From NCBI GenBank assembly GCA_023425645.1, contig JAFACG010000008.1:15293-79292 (forward strand): 64,000 nt of DNA, given 5' to 3'. The stretch comes from Pseudomonadota bacterium. GTDB lineage: Bacteria > Pseudomonadota > Gammaproteobacteria > Burkholderiales > Burkholderiaceae_B. Below are positions 18,043 to 25,651 of the stretch, in pieces. Position numbers and translations under genes: made by a program. Within the stretch, counting starts at the first letter, position 1. Each line of letters begins with the position of its first letter. Under the pieces are notes generated by a model, which saw only the letters and a list, made by a program, of their open reading frames with translations, was not told where the DNA came from and did not search any database.

Positions 18043-18212
18043 TCTCCGCTACATATCTGGATTGGAACCCAGGCGGCGGCCGCTGTCCTTGCGCCAGGGC
18101 AAGCACAGCAGTAACACTATGCCATCAACGCAAAACCGCCTTGCATCTGCGCACTTTTTATTTTCGGGACAGGCTGAGAAGATAGATGCTCACCCTACCC
18201 TCCGGAGCAGCC

Positions 18213-18848
18213 ATGAAAATTGCATTGATCGGCGCCAGCGGCTATGTCGGCTCGGCCCTGCGCGATGAAGCCCTGGCCCGCGGCCATCAGGTCAGCGCTC
18301 TGGCCGGCCACCCCGAGAAGCTGCCGGCCCACCCCAAGCTGACCGCGCTCAAGGTGGACGTCATGAATGAGCAGGCGCTGGCCGACAAGCTGCGCAAGCA
18401 TCACGCCGTCATCAGCGCCTTCAGCGGTCACGCCCAGCCGGACGTGCGCGCCTACTACGTGCAGGGCATGCGGCACATCCTGAACGCCGTGCGCCTGGCC
18501 GGCGTCCCGCGCCTGCTGGTGGTGGGCGGCGCCGGCGCGCTGAACGTGGGACCGGGCCAGGCCCTGCTGGACACGCCCGACTTCCCCAAGGAGTGGAAAG
18601 CGACGGCCGAAGGCGCGCGCGACGCCCTGGCCCTGCTGCGGGCCTGCGACCTGGACTGGACCATGCTGGCGCCCTCCGCCATGCTGGAGCCTGGCCGGCG
18701 AACCGGGCAGTTCCGCCTGGGCAAGGACGATCTGCTGGTGGACGACAAAGGCGACAGCCGCATCAGCACCCAGGACTACGCCATGGCCATGCTGGACGAA
18801 GTCGAACGCCCCCGCCATACCCGCATGCGCTTTACCGTGGGTTACTGA
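18213..18848 (+). CDS. NAD(P)-binding Rossmann-fold protein (NAD-dependent epimerase/NmrA-like)
   Basis: 211 residues. The dinucleotide loop GASGYVGS lies at residues 7-14 right after the first strand (MKIALI). The family (NAD(P)H-binding, YwnB/atypical SDR type) usually lacks a classic YxxxK pair and has redox or regulatory roles that are mostly undefined. Start 18213 has CGGAG upstream and matches the family N-terminus; an earlier ATG at 18186 adds an unlikely 9-residue tail. It stands alone, with a shared terminator downstream. Confidence 0.85.
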   Translation: MKIALIGASGYVGSALRDEALARGHQVSALAGHPEKLPAHPKLTALKVDVMNEQALADKLRKHHAVISAFSGHAQPDVRAYYVQGMRHILNAVRLAGVPRLLVVGGAGALNVGPGQALLDTPDFPKEWKATAEGARDALALLRACDLDWTMLAPSAMLEPGRRTGQFRLGKDDLLVDDKGDSRISTQDYAMAMLDEVERPRHTRMRFTVGY

Positions 18849-18864
18849 TCAGGCCGGCACACAA

Positions 18865-18895
18865 CAAGGCGGGCGCCTGATAGGCGCCCGTCTTG
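18865..18895. terminator. Bidirectional terminator between Rossmann protein and gltS
   Basis: CAAGGCGGGCGCC (18865-18877) pairs with GGCGCCCGTCTTG (18883-18895), including one G-T wobble, in a 13-bp stem with a 5-base loop. The genes converge here, and the stem is positioned to end both transcripts, although T-runs are weak. Confidence 0.7.
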
Positions 18896-18919
18896 CTTGA
18901 TCTGCGGCTTGGCGCAGGT

Positions 18920-20140
18920 TCAGCTGAAGAAATTCATGAACCCCGTGATGATGACAGCGTTGAAGAAGTCGATGAACAGCGAGCCCACCAGGGGGATCAC
19001 GAAGAAGGCCTTGCGCGAGGGGCCGTTGTCCTCGGTGAAGGCCTGCATGTTGGCCATGGCGTTGGGCGTGGCGCCCATGCCGAAGCCGCAGTGGCCCGCG
19101 GACATCACGACGGCGTCGTAATCCTTGCCCATCACGCGGAAGGTGACGAAGGACGCGTAGGCGAACATCAGCACGGTCTGGGCGACCAGGATCAGCAGCA
19201 GCGGCCCGGCCACCTCGGCCAGTTCCCAGAGCTTCATGACCATCAAGGCCATGACCAGGAAGAAGGCCAGCGACACATTGCCCATGATCTCGAATTCTTT
19301 CTCGGGCAGGCGGTAGCGGCGCCAATCGATGATGTTGCGGATGACGGCGGCCACCAGCATGGAGCCCAGGTAGGCCGGCAGGACGATGCCGCGCTCGGCC
19401 AGCCAGTTGATGATCAGGCTGCCTATGCCTATGGCCACGGCCAGCAGCACCACGGCATACACGGGCATGTCGAAACCGCTGTCGTCGACCTGGACGGTTT
19501 CCGTATGGGTGACGGGCGCGGCATCCTTGCCCTCGTGCTGGCGGCGGTGGCGGCGGTGCGGCTCCGGACCTGTGATGCCGTGGCGCTTCATCAGGCGCAG
19601 GCCCACCGGGCCGCCGATCACGCAGCCCATGACCAGGCCCCAGGTGGAGGCGGCAATGGCGGCGGGCAGGGCCCCGGTGGCGCCCGCGGTCTCCATCAAG
19701 GGACCGAAGGCGGCGGACGTGCCGTGGCCGCCCGTCATGGATACCGAGCCGGCCGCCAGGCCGATCAGCGGATTGGCGCCCAGCAGCATGGCCAGGGAGA
19801 CGCCCATGACGTTCTGCAGGACGATCAGGCCCACGGCGCAGCCCAGGAATATGGCCACGGCCACCCCGCCCTTCTTGAGAAGCTCGAAGCTGGCCGAGAA
19901 GCCGATGGTGGTGAAGAACGCCATCAGCAGGAAATTGCGGATATCGTCGTTGAACTGGAAGGTGAAGACGCCGGTCTGGTGCCCGACCAGGGCGATCAGG
20001 GAAAAGATCAGTCCCCCGATGATGGGGCTGGGGATGAAGTAGCGCGCCAGGATGGCCACGCGATTCTTGATGTACTCCCCCAAAACCAGAAAAACGGCGG
20101 CCATGCCGACCGTCTGTGCGATATCAAGCTGGATGTCCAT
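18920..20140 (-). CDS. gltS: Sodium/glutamate symporter
   Basis: 406 residues, ESS/GltS family. Takes up glutamate with Na+ across the inner membrane. Two inverted halves of hydrophobic segments flank a charged central loop (~195-225, PEPHRRHRRQHEGKD). The family signatures are visible: MTGGHGTSAAFGP around residue 135 and the matching AGHCGFGMGATPNAMANMQ near 355. AAGGA precedes the ATG. Single gene, with a 315-base gap upstream that should hold its promoter. Confidence 0.96.
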   Translation of the reverse strand: MDIQLDIAQTVGMAAVFLVLGEYIKNRVAILARYFIPSPIIGGLIFSLIALVGHQTGVFTFQFNDDIRNFLLMAFFTTIGFSASFELLKKGGVAVAIFLGCAVGLIVLQNVMGVSLAMLLGANPLIGLAAGSVSMTGGHGTSAAFGPLMETAGATGALPAAIAASTWGLVMGCVIGGPVGLRLMKRHGITGPEPHRRHRRQHEGKDAAPVTHTETVQVDDSGFDMPVYAVVLLAVAIGIGSLIINWLAERGIVLPAYLGSMLVAAVIRNIIDWRRYRLPEKEFEIMGNVSLAFFLVMALMVMKLWELAEVAGPLLLILVAQTVLMFAYASFVTFRVMGKDYDAVVMSAGHCGFGMGATPNAMANMQAFTEDNGPSRKAFFVIPLVGSLFIDFFNAVIITGFMNFFS

Positions 20141-20455
20141 GAATCCTTTCCCTTACACCTTTTGGATATGTCGACGCGACCCTCTTTACCAAGGCAGGAT
20201 TCACTGCCGCAACGTCCCGGGTGCGCGTGCAAATTTTTTGCAGGCAGGCCACACGATAACGCGACGCGCCTGTGCTGAGCAAATTGCAGCGGGGTTCAGA
20301 AAATAACATAATCGACGGATTTCACGTGTAAAAACCGTTGAATTTCCGCGATCTGCTTACAAAAAAGTCCAGCTCTCCCAGGAGACGTCTTTTAACCTTG
20401 TAGTTCGGGCAGCCCAAAAAAAACCCGCCGTCAGGCGGGTTTCATGGACACGGGT
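20141..20455. other. Intergenic region between gltS and ispB
   Basis: 315 bases without a supportable gene. It contains the ispB terminator at its ispB end (20416-20442) and a TGCAAATTTTTTGCA palindrome at 20228-20242, and must hold the gltS promoter. The AT content is higher than in flanking genes. I could not identify a small RNA or a specific operator. Confidence 0.6.
20416..20442 (-). terminator. Rho-independent terminator of ispB
   Basis: AAACCCGCC pairs with GGCGGGTTT around TGAC (minus-strand reading), followed by a run of T. It lies 14 bases past the ispB stop. Confidence 0.93.
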
Positions 20456-21421
20456 TCAGCGGTCGCGCTGCACGGCGAAAGCGCACAGGCGCAGCAGGAC
20501 CTGCTTGAATTCGCTGTCGGGCACCGACTCCAGCGCCTGCACGGCGAGCTCGGCCTCGGCTTCGGCGGCCTGGCGGGTATAGGCAAGGGCGTCGGTCTGC
20601 TCGATGGCCTGGGCCACGGCGCTGAAATCGGCGTCGCCGGTCTCGATGGCGGTCTTGATGAGCCGGGCCTGCTCGGGCGTGCCCACCTCCATGACGCGGA
20701 TCAGCGGCATGGTGGGCTTGCCTTCGCGCAGGTCGTCGCCCACGTTCTTGCCCAGCGCTTCCGTGTCGCCGGTATAGTCCAGCACGTCGTCGATGAGCTG
20801 GAAGGCCGTGCCGATGTGGCGGCCGTAGGACGCCATGGCCTCTTCCAGATGCGGCTGCGCGCCGGCCACGATGGCGCCCACCTGGGCGGCGGCCTCGAAC
20901 AGCTTGGCGGTCTTGTAGCGTACGACCTGCAGGTAGCGTTCCAGGGAGACGTCCGGATCATGCACGTTCAGCAGCTGCAGCACCTCGCCTTCGGCGATGA
21001 CCGTGGTGGCGCCCGACAGCACGGCCATGGCGCGCATGGAGTCGGATTCCACCATCATTTCGAAGGAGCGGGAATAGAGGTAGTCGCCCACCAGCACGCT
21101 GGCAGCGTTGCCGAAGACGGCATTGGCGGTATGGCGGCCGCGGCGCATGTCCGATTCGTCGACCACGTCGTCGTGCAGCAGGGTCGCGGTGTGGATGAAC
21201 TCCACCACGCCGGCCAGCAGGTGATGCGTGGCGCCCTGATAGCCCAGCGCCCGGGCCACCAGCAGCAGCAGGGCGGGCCTCATGCGCTTGCCGCCGGCGC
21301 TGACGATGTATTCGCCGATCGTGCGTATGAGCACCACGTCCGAATTCAAGCGCTCACGAATGACGACATCGAGAGCCTTCATGTCGTCGGCGATAGGTTC
21401 AATCAGGGCTGAGAGGTTCAA
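20456..21421 (-). CDS. ispB: Octaprenyl diphosphate synthase
   Basis: 321 residues. Makes the octaprenyl side chain of ubiquinone from FPP and IPP. The two aspartate-rich motifs are DDVVD (84-88) and DDVLD (211-215), with GGKRMRP near residue 43. The start is a TTG at 21421, giving MNLSALIEPIADDM, which aligns with the E. coli IspB N-terminus; the next ATG (codon 14) would remove conserved residues. It is divergent from the DUF815 gene. The rplU-rpmA pair that often neighbours ispB is not in the gap. Confidence 0.95.
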   Translation of the reverse strand: MNLSALIEPIADDMKALDVVIRERLNSDVVLIRTIGEYIVSAGGKRMRPALLLLVARALGYQGATHHLLAGVVEFIHTATLLHDDVVDESDMRRGRHTANAVFGNAASVLVGDYLYSRSFEMMVESDSMRAMAVLSGATTVIAEGEVLQLLNVHDPDVSLERYLQVVRYKTAKLFEAAAQVGAIVAGAQPHLEEAMASYGRHIGTAFQLIDDVLDYTGDTEALGKNVGDDLREGKPTMPLIRVMEVGTPEQARLIKTAIETGDADFSAVAQAIEQTDALAYTRQAAEAEAELAVQALESVPDSEFKQVLLRLCAFAVQRDR

Positions 21422-21599
21422 AACAGGATTCCGGACGAGTAAGTGGTGCGGCCGCCGTCACGGCCATTCATAACTTGGTGATTATACGATTTTGAGTCGC
21501 TTTAGGCCTATTGTTACCAGCCTTGCACGGATTTGGGCACTGGAAAACGTTTCAAATTAGCGATAATAGCGGTTTCGAAGACCGATTACGGAGACCGTC

Positions 21600-22466
21600 T
21601 TGAATCCGCAAGACCTCAGCACACTGATCAGCCGCGCCGAACGCGTCCTGGCCCAGCTGGAAGCCTGGCTGCCCCCCGCCCCCCCGCCCATCAACTGGGA
21701 CGCCGTCGCCTTTCGCTGGCGCAAGAACGGTTCGCGCGGCTGGCTGGAGGGCGTCAGCCACATCGCCGCCATACGCAGCGAGGACCTGCACCACATCGAG
21801 CGCCAGAAAAGCATCATCGAACGCAACACGCGCCATTTCCTGGAAGGCAAGCCCGCCAACAACGTGCTGATGACAGGCGCGCGCGGCACGGGCAAGAGCT
21901 CGCTGGTCAAGGCCATGCTGTCGCAATACGCCGACCGGGGCCTGCGCCTGATCGAAGTGGACAAGTCGGATCTGGGCGACCTGGGCGAGATCATCGAGCT
22001 GATCAGCGTGCGCCCCGAGCATTTCATCATCTTCAGCGACGACCTGTCCTTTGAAGAAGGCGAAGCCGGCTACAAGGCCCTGAAGTCGGTGCTGGACGGT
22101 TCGGTGGCCTCTCCGGGCGACAACGTGCTGATCTACGCCACGTCCAATCGGCGCCACCTGATGCCGGAATACATGAAGGAGAACCTGGGCGTCTCCACCT
22201 CGGCCGACGGCGAGATCCATCCCGGCGAAGCGGTCGAGGAAAAAGTGTCCCTGTCCGAGCGCTTCGGGCTGTGGCTGTCCTTCTATCCCTTCAAGCAGGA
22301 CGACTACCTGGACATCGTCTACTACTGGCTGGGCGCGCTGGGCTGTCCCGCCGACCAGATCCAGGCCTCGCGCACCGAGGCGCTGCAGTGGGCGCTGGAG
22401 CGCGGTTCGCGCTCGGGCCGCGTGGCGCGCCAGTTCGCCCGCGACTGGACGGCCCGCCATGTGTAA
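21600..22466 (+). CDS. DUF815-family P-loop ATPase
   Basis: 288 residues. AAA-like ATPase with P-loop GARGTGKSS at 93-101 and a Walker B-like strand HFIIFSDDLSF at ~141-151, followed by a sensor-type segment with YATSNRRHLMPEY. The function of this widespread family is unknown. Translation starts at TTG 21600 with GGAGA upstream; no in-frame ATG suits the N-terminus better. The stop overlaps the next gene's start by 8 bases, so it is coupled to the MutT-ThiE fusion, a pairing common in betaproteobacteria. Confidence 0.9.
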   Translation: MNPQDLSTLISRAERVLAQLEAWLPPAPPPINWDAVAFRWRKNGSRGWLEGVSHIAAIRSEDLHHIERQKSIIERNTRHFLEGKPANNVLMTGARGTGKSSLVKAMLSQYADRGLRLIEVDKSDLGDLGEIIELISVRPEHFIIFSDDLSFEEGEAGYKALKSVLDGSVASPGDNVLIYATSNRRHLMPEYMKENLGVSTSADGEIHPGEAVEEKVSLSERFGLWLSFYPFKQDDYLDIVYYWLGALGCPADQIQASRTEALQWALERGSRSGRVARQFARDWTARHV

Positions 22467-23460
22467 ACCCAGCATAGAAGTGGCCGTGGGCGTACTGCTG
22501 CAGCCCGACGGCCGCGTCCTGCTGGGCAGCCGCCCGGCCGACAAGCCCTGGCCGGGCTGGTGGGAGCTGCCCGGCGGCAAGATCGAACCGGGCGAGGACG
22601 TCATGCAGGCCCTGTCGCGCGAGCTGCGCGAGGAACTGGACATCGAGGTCACCGAGGCCCAGCCCTGGGTCACGTACACCCACGAATATCCCAAGAACTT
22701 CGTCAAGCTGTACTTCTGCCTGGTGCGCGGCTGGCAAGGCGAGCCGCGCGGCATGGAAGGCCAGGAACTGGCCTGGGTGCGCCCGGCCGGGCCGCTGGAC
22801 GTGGGTCCCGTGCTGCCGGCCACCGAACCGCCCCTGAAATGGCTGCAGCTGCCCGAACGCTACCTGATCACCCAGATCGAAGAGCCGGCGCGCCTGCCCC
22901 AATACCTGCAACAACTGGAGCAGGCCCTGCAACAGGGCCTGGCGCTGGTCCAGTTCCGCGAACCGGGCTGGGCGGCGCGCGAGGACGCGGAATTCCACCT
23001 GCACCAGGCTTTCTTGCAGGTGGTCAGCCTGTGTCACCGCTACCAGGCCCGCTGCCTGGTGAACAGCGTGCATCCGCAGAGCTGGTGGGATCATGCCGAC
23101 GGCGTGCATCTGCGCGCCAGCGACGCGCTGGCCCTGGCCGAGCGTCGCCACGACACCCTGACCGCCTTCCCTGCCCTGAACCAGGGACTGATCGGCGTCT
23201 CGGCCCACAACGAGAGCGACATCGAGCTGGCCCGCAAGATCCAGGCGGACTTCCTGGTGCTGGGCCATGTGCTGGAAAGCCGCTCCCATCCCGGCGACCC
23301 CGGCATGGGTTGGGCGCGTTTTGCAGAACTGGCCTCCCAGGCGGGCCGCCCGGTCTATGCCATCGGCGGGCAATCGTCGCAGACGCTGGAACCGGCCCGC
23401 CGGCACGGCGCCCATGGCATTGCCGGCATACGCAAGCTTTTGGACGGCCCGCAGGCATGA
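22459..23460 (+). CDS. Fusion of Nudix (MutT-type) hydrolase and ThiE-like domain
   Basis: 333 residues in two domains. Residues 1-~130 form a MutT-type Nudix hydrolase with the Nudix box at 40-62: Gly40, Glu46, Arg54-Glu55, Glu58-Glu59, ending ELDI, so Asp replaces the usual Gly. MutT removes 8-oxo-dGTP from the nucleotide pool. Residues ~145-333 resemble thiamine-phosphate synthase (ThiE/TenI) with GVHL, ISAHN-like VSAHNESDI and YAIGG segments. Whether the second domain is active is unknown. Overlaps on both sides show a three-gene unit with DUF815 and the SpeE-like gene. Confidence 0.9.
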   Translation: MCKPSIEVAVGVLLQPDGRVLLGSRPADKPWPGWWELPGGKIEPGEDVMQALSRELREELDIEVTEAQPWVTYTHEYPKNFVKLYFCLVRGWQGEPRGMEGQELAWVRPAGPLDVGPVLPATEPPLKWLQLPERYLITQIEEPARLPQYLQQLEQALQQGLALVQFREPGWAAREDAEFHLHQAFLQVVSLCHRYQARCLVNSVHPQSWWDHADGVHLRASDALALAERRHDTLTAFPALNQGLIGVSAHNESDIELARKIQADFLVLGHVLESRSHPGDPGMGWARFAELASQAGRPVYAIGGQSSQTLEPARRHGAHGIAGIRKLLDGPQA

Positions 23461-24182
23461 TGCCGCCGGTCACCATCTCGGAGCACGAAGGCGTGCGCTA
23501 CCTGCACCTGGGCTCGCCCTGGGTGCAGGGCGCCATGCGCCTGGACGCGCCGGAACGCCTGGAACTGGAATACATACGGCAGATGATGATGTGGACGCTG
23601 TTCCTGGATCAGCCCCGGCGCATCGTCCAGCTGGGCCTGGGCGCGGGCGCGCTGACGCGTTTCTGCCATCGCCACTTTCCCGATGCGCTGGTCGAGGCCG
23701 TGGAGCTGAACCCCGAGGTGTACAGGGCCTGCCGGCTGGTCTTCGAACTGCCGCCCGACAACGAACGCCTGCGCGTGCACATCACCGATGCACTGGCCTA
23801 CCTGCGGCAGCAGGACGCAACGCTGGATGTCCTGCAGGTGGATCTGTATTCTGACCAGGCCGATCACCCCGCGCTGGAAGACCTGGACTTTTACCAGGCC
23901 TGCCACCAGGCCCTGGCCCCGCACGGGCTGCTGACCGTCAATCTGCTGGGCGCCCCGCTGGTTCATGCGCGCAATCTGCATGCGCTGCAGCAGATCTTCG
24001 CCGCCGTGGCCTGGCTGCCGGAAAGCCACGACGGCAATATCGTGGCCATCGCCTTCAAGCAGGCGCCGCAAATCGATTTTGACGAGCTCCATGAACGCGC
24101 CGAGCGCATCCGGAGCCGACTCGGCCTGGACGACGCCCGCAATTGGGTGGACGGCCTGTACGCCTGGATGGAGCAGGATTAG
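23457..24182 (+). CDS. Spermidine-synthase-like (SpeE fold) protein
   Basis: 241 residues with a class I SAM-type fold: RRIVQLGLGAGALTRF at ~54-70, EAVELNPEV at ~78 and the later DVLQVDLYSD strand. It resembles the short SpeE-like proteins whose true reaction is often not polyamine synthesis. It starts on an ATGA overlap with the Nudix-ThiE gene; ATG 23457 is followed directly by a second ATG. The TAG stop overlaps the TAA stop of the convergent outer-membrane factor gene by four bases. Confidence 0.82.
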   Translation: MMPPVTISEHEGVRYLHLGSPWVQGAMRLDAPERLELEYIRQMMMWTLFLDQPRRIVQLGLGAGALTRFCHRHFPDALVEAVELNPEVYRACRLVFELPPDNERLRVHITDALAYLRQQDATLDVLQVDLYSDQADHPALEDLDFYQACHQALAPHGLLTVNLLGAPLVHARNLHALQQIFAAVAWLPESHDGNIVAIAFKQAPQIDFDELHERAERIRSRLGLDDARNWVDGLYAWMEQD

Positions 24183-25651
24183 GGCGAGCCGGCGGACGTG
24201 GTCGTTCCCGGTTCCGCCTGCTCCGAGCCCGACGGGGCCGCCCAGCCTCCGCCCAGGGCGACCAGCAGCTTGACCGCGGCGCGCAGCCGCTGCGACTCCA
24301 GGTCCAGCGCCTGCCTCTCCGCGGAAAACGCCGTGGTTTCGGTTTGCGCCAGGCTCAGGTAGTCCACCAGGCCCGCGTCGAACTGATTGCGCGTCAACTG
24401 CAGGGACTCCCGCGCCGCCGCCAGGGCCCGGGCCTGGCTGGCCTGCTCGAGCCCCAGCCCGTTCAAGTCCGAGAGCGCATCCTCCACTTCCTTGAGCGCG
24501 GTCAGCACGGTCTGGCGATATGCGGCGACCTGTTCGTCATAGCCGGCCTCGGCCTGTGCCACCTTGGCCCGGCGCGCGTCGAAATCCAGCAGGGTCAGGG
24601 CCAGGGACGGCCCCAGGGACCATACGCGGGCCGGCGCCGTCAGCCACTCGCTCAAATCCGAGCTGCTGAAGCCGCCGCTGGCGTTGAGTTTCAGGCTCGG
24701 GAACCAGGCTGCCTTGGCCACGCCGATCTCGGCGTTGGCCTGCGCCATGCGGCGCTCGGCGCGCGCCACGTCGGGGCGCCGCTCCAGCAGGCTGGACGGC
24801 AGGCCCACCGGGATGTCCGGCACAACCGGCCAAGGCGCATGGGGCACCAGTTCGAACTGCGAGGGCGGACGCCCCACCAGCACCGCCAAGGCATGCTGGT
24901 AGCCTGCTTTTTCGCGATTCAGCGCCAGGCGCTGAGTACGCGCCCCTTCCAGCTGGCTGAGCGCCGCGGCCACGTCGCTCTGCGCGGAAAAACCGGCATC
25001 CAGGCGGTTCTGATTGATCTGCAAGGAGCGCTCGTAAGCCTGCACGGTCTGGTCCAGCAGGCGCTCGGCCGACTCCGCGCTGCGGTACTGGAAATACGTC
25101 TGCGCCAATTGCGACTGCAGGCTCAGGCGCGTGGCCGCCATATCGGCCGCGCTGGCCTGCAGCGAGGCGTCGCCCGACTCCACCTGGCGGCGGATGCGCC
25201 CCCACAGGTCCACCTCCCAGGATACGTTGGCGTTCAAGTCATACGTGCTGCCGCTCTGGCTGGTCTGGCCCGAACCGCTGCCGCGGCGGGTGGAAGCCGC
25301 CGTGCCGTTCACCTGCGGGAACAGGCCCGAGCGCGCGTTGGACAGGGCCGCCTGGGCCTGGCGCACCCGCGCCTCGGCCTGCTGCACGGAAAAATTCTGG
25401 GTGTTCAGGCCGCGCATCAGCTCGTCGAGCACGCCATCGTTGAAGGCCGCCCACCAGGCGCCGCGCGCCTGCAGGTCCGCCGGCTGGGCGGTCTTCCAGG
25501 CTCCCTCGACGCGGGCTTCGCGAAAATGCTCGCCCACGGGGGCGTCGGGACGCTGATAGTCTGGACCCACGGCGCAGCCGGCCAGGGCCCCCAGCAGCAA
25601 GGCCAGACTCAGGCGCGTCAGGGGCGCGAAGAAAAGACGGTTAGCGGGCAT
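24179..25651 (-). CDS. RND efflux outer-membrane lipoprotein (OprM/NodT family)
   Basis: 490 residues. Lipobox LAGC with Cys26, then CAVGPDYQRP, the standard opening of NodT-family outer-membrane factors. The rest forms two repeats of helical-barrel and beta-barrel segments. It is the last gene of the mdtABC-type operon and overlaps the upstream RND gene by 11 bases, so it provides the outer-membrane channel for this pump. Its stop codon overlaps that of the convergent SpeE-like gene; there is no room for a terminator between them. Confidence 0.94.
   Translation of the reverse strand: MPANRLFFAPLTRLSLALLLGALAGCAVGPDYQRPDAPVGEHFREARVEGAWKTAQPADLQARGAWWAAFNDGVLDELMRGLNTQNFSVQQAEARVRQAQAALSNARSGLFPQVNGTAASTRRGSGSGQTSQSGSTYDLNANVSWEVDLWGRIRRQVESGDASLQASAADMAATRLSLQSQLAQTYFQYRSAESAERLLDQTVQAYERSLQINQNRLDAGFSAQSDVAAALSQLEGARTQRLALNREKAGYQHALAVLVGRPPSQFELVPHAPWPVVPDIPVGLPSSLLERRPDVARAERRMAQANAEIGVAKAAWFPSLKLNASGGFSSSDLSEWLTAPARVWSLGPSLALTLLDFDARRAKVAQAEAGYDEQVAAYRQTVLTALKEVEDALSDLNGLGLEQASQARALAAARESLQLTRNQFDAGLVDYLSLAQTETTAFSAERQALDLESQRLRAAVKLLVALGGGWAAPSGSEQAEPGTTTSAGSP

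Noticed and set aside
18089..18102. FNR-like site TTGCG-N4-GGCAA upstream of the nirV-like gene
   Set aside because: Only the outer TTG/CAA bases match; expected by chance in this sequence.
20228..20242. TGCAAATTTTTTGCA palindrome as a terminator or operator
   Set aside because: Stem is weak and AT-rich, with no T-run placed after a GC stem; noted only as part of the intergenic description.
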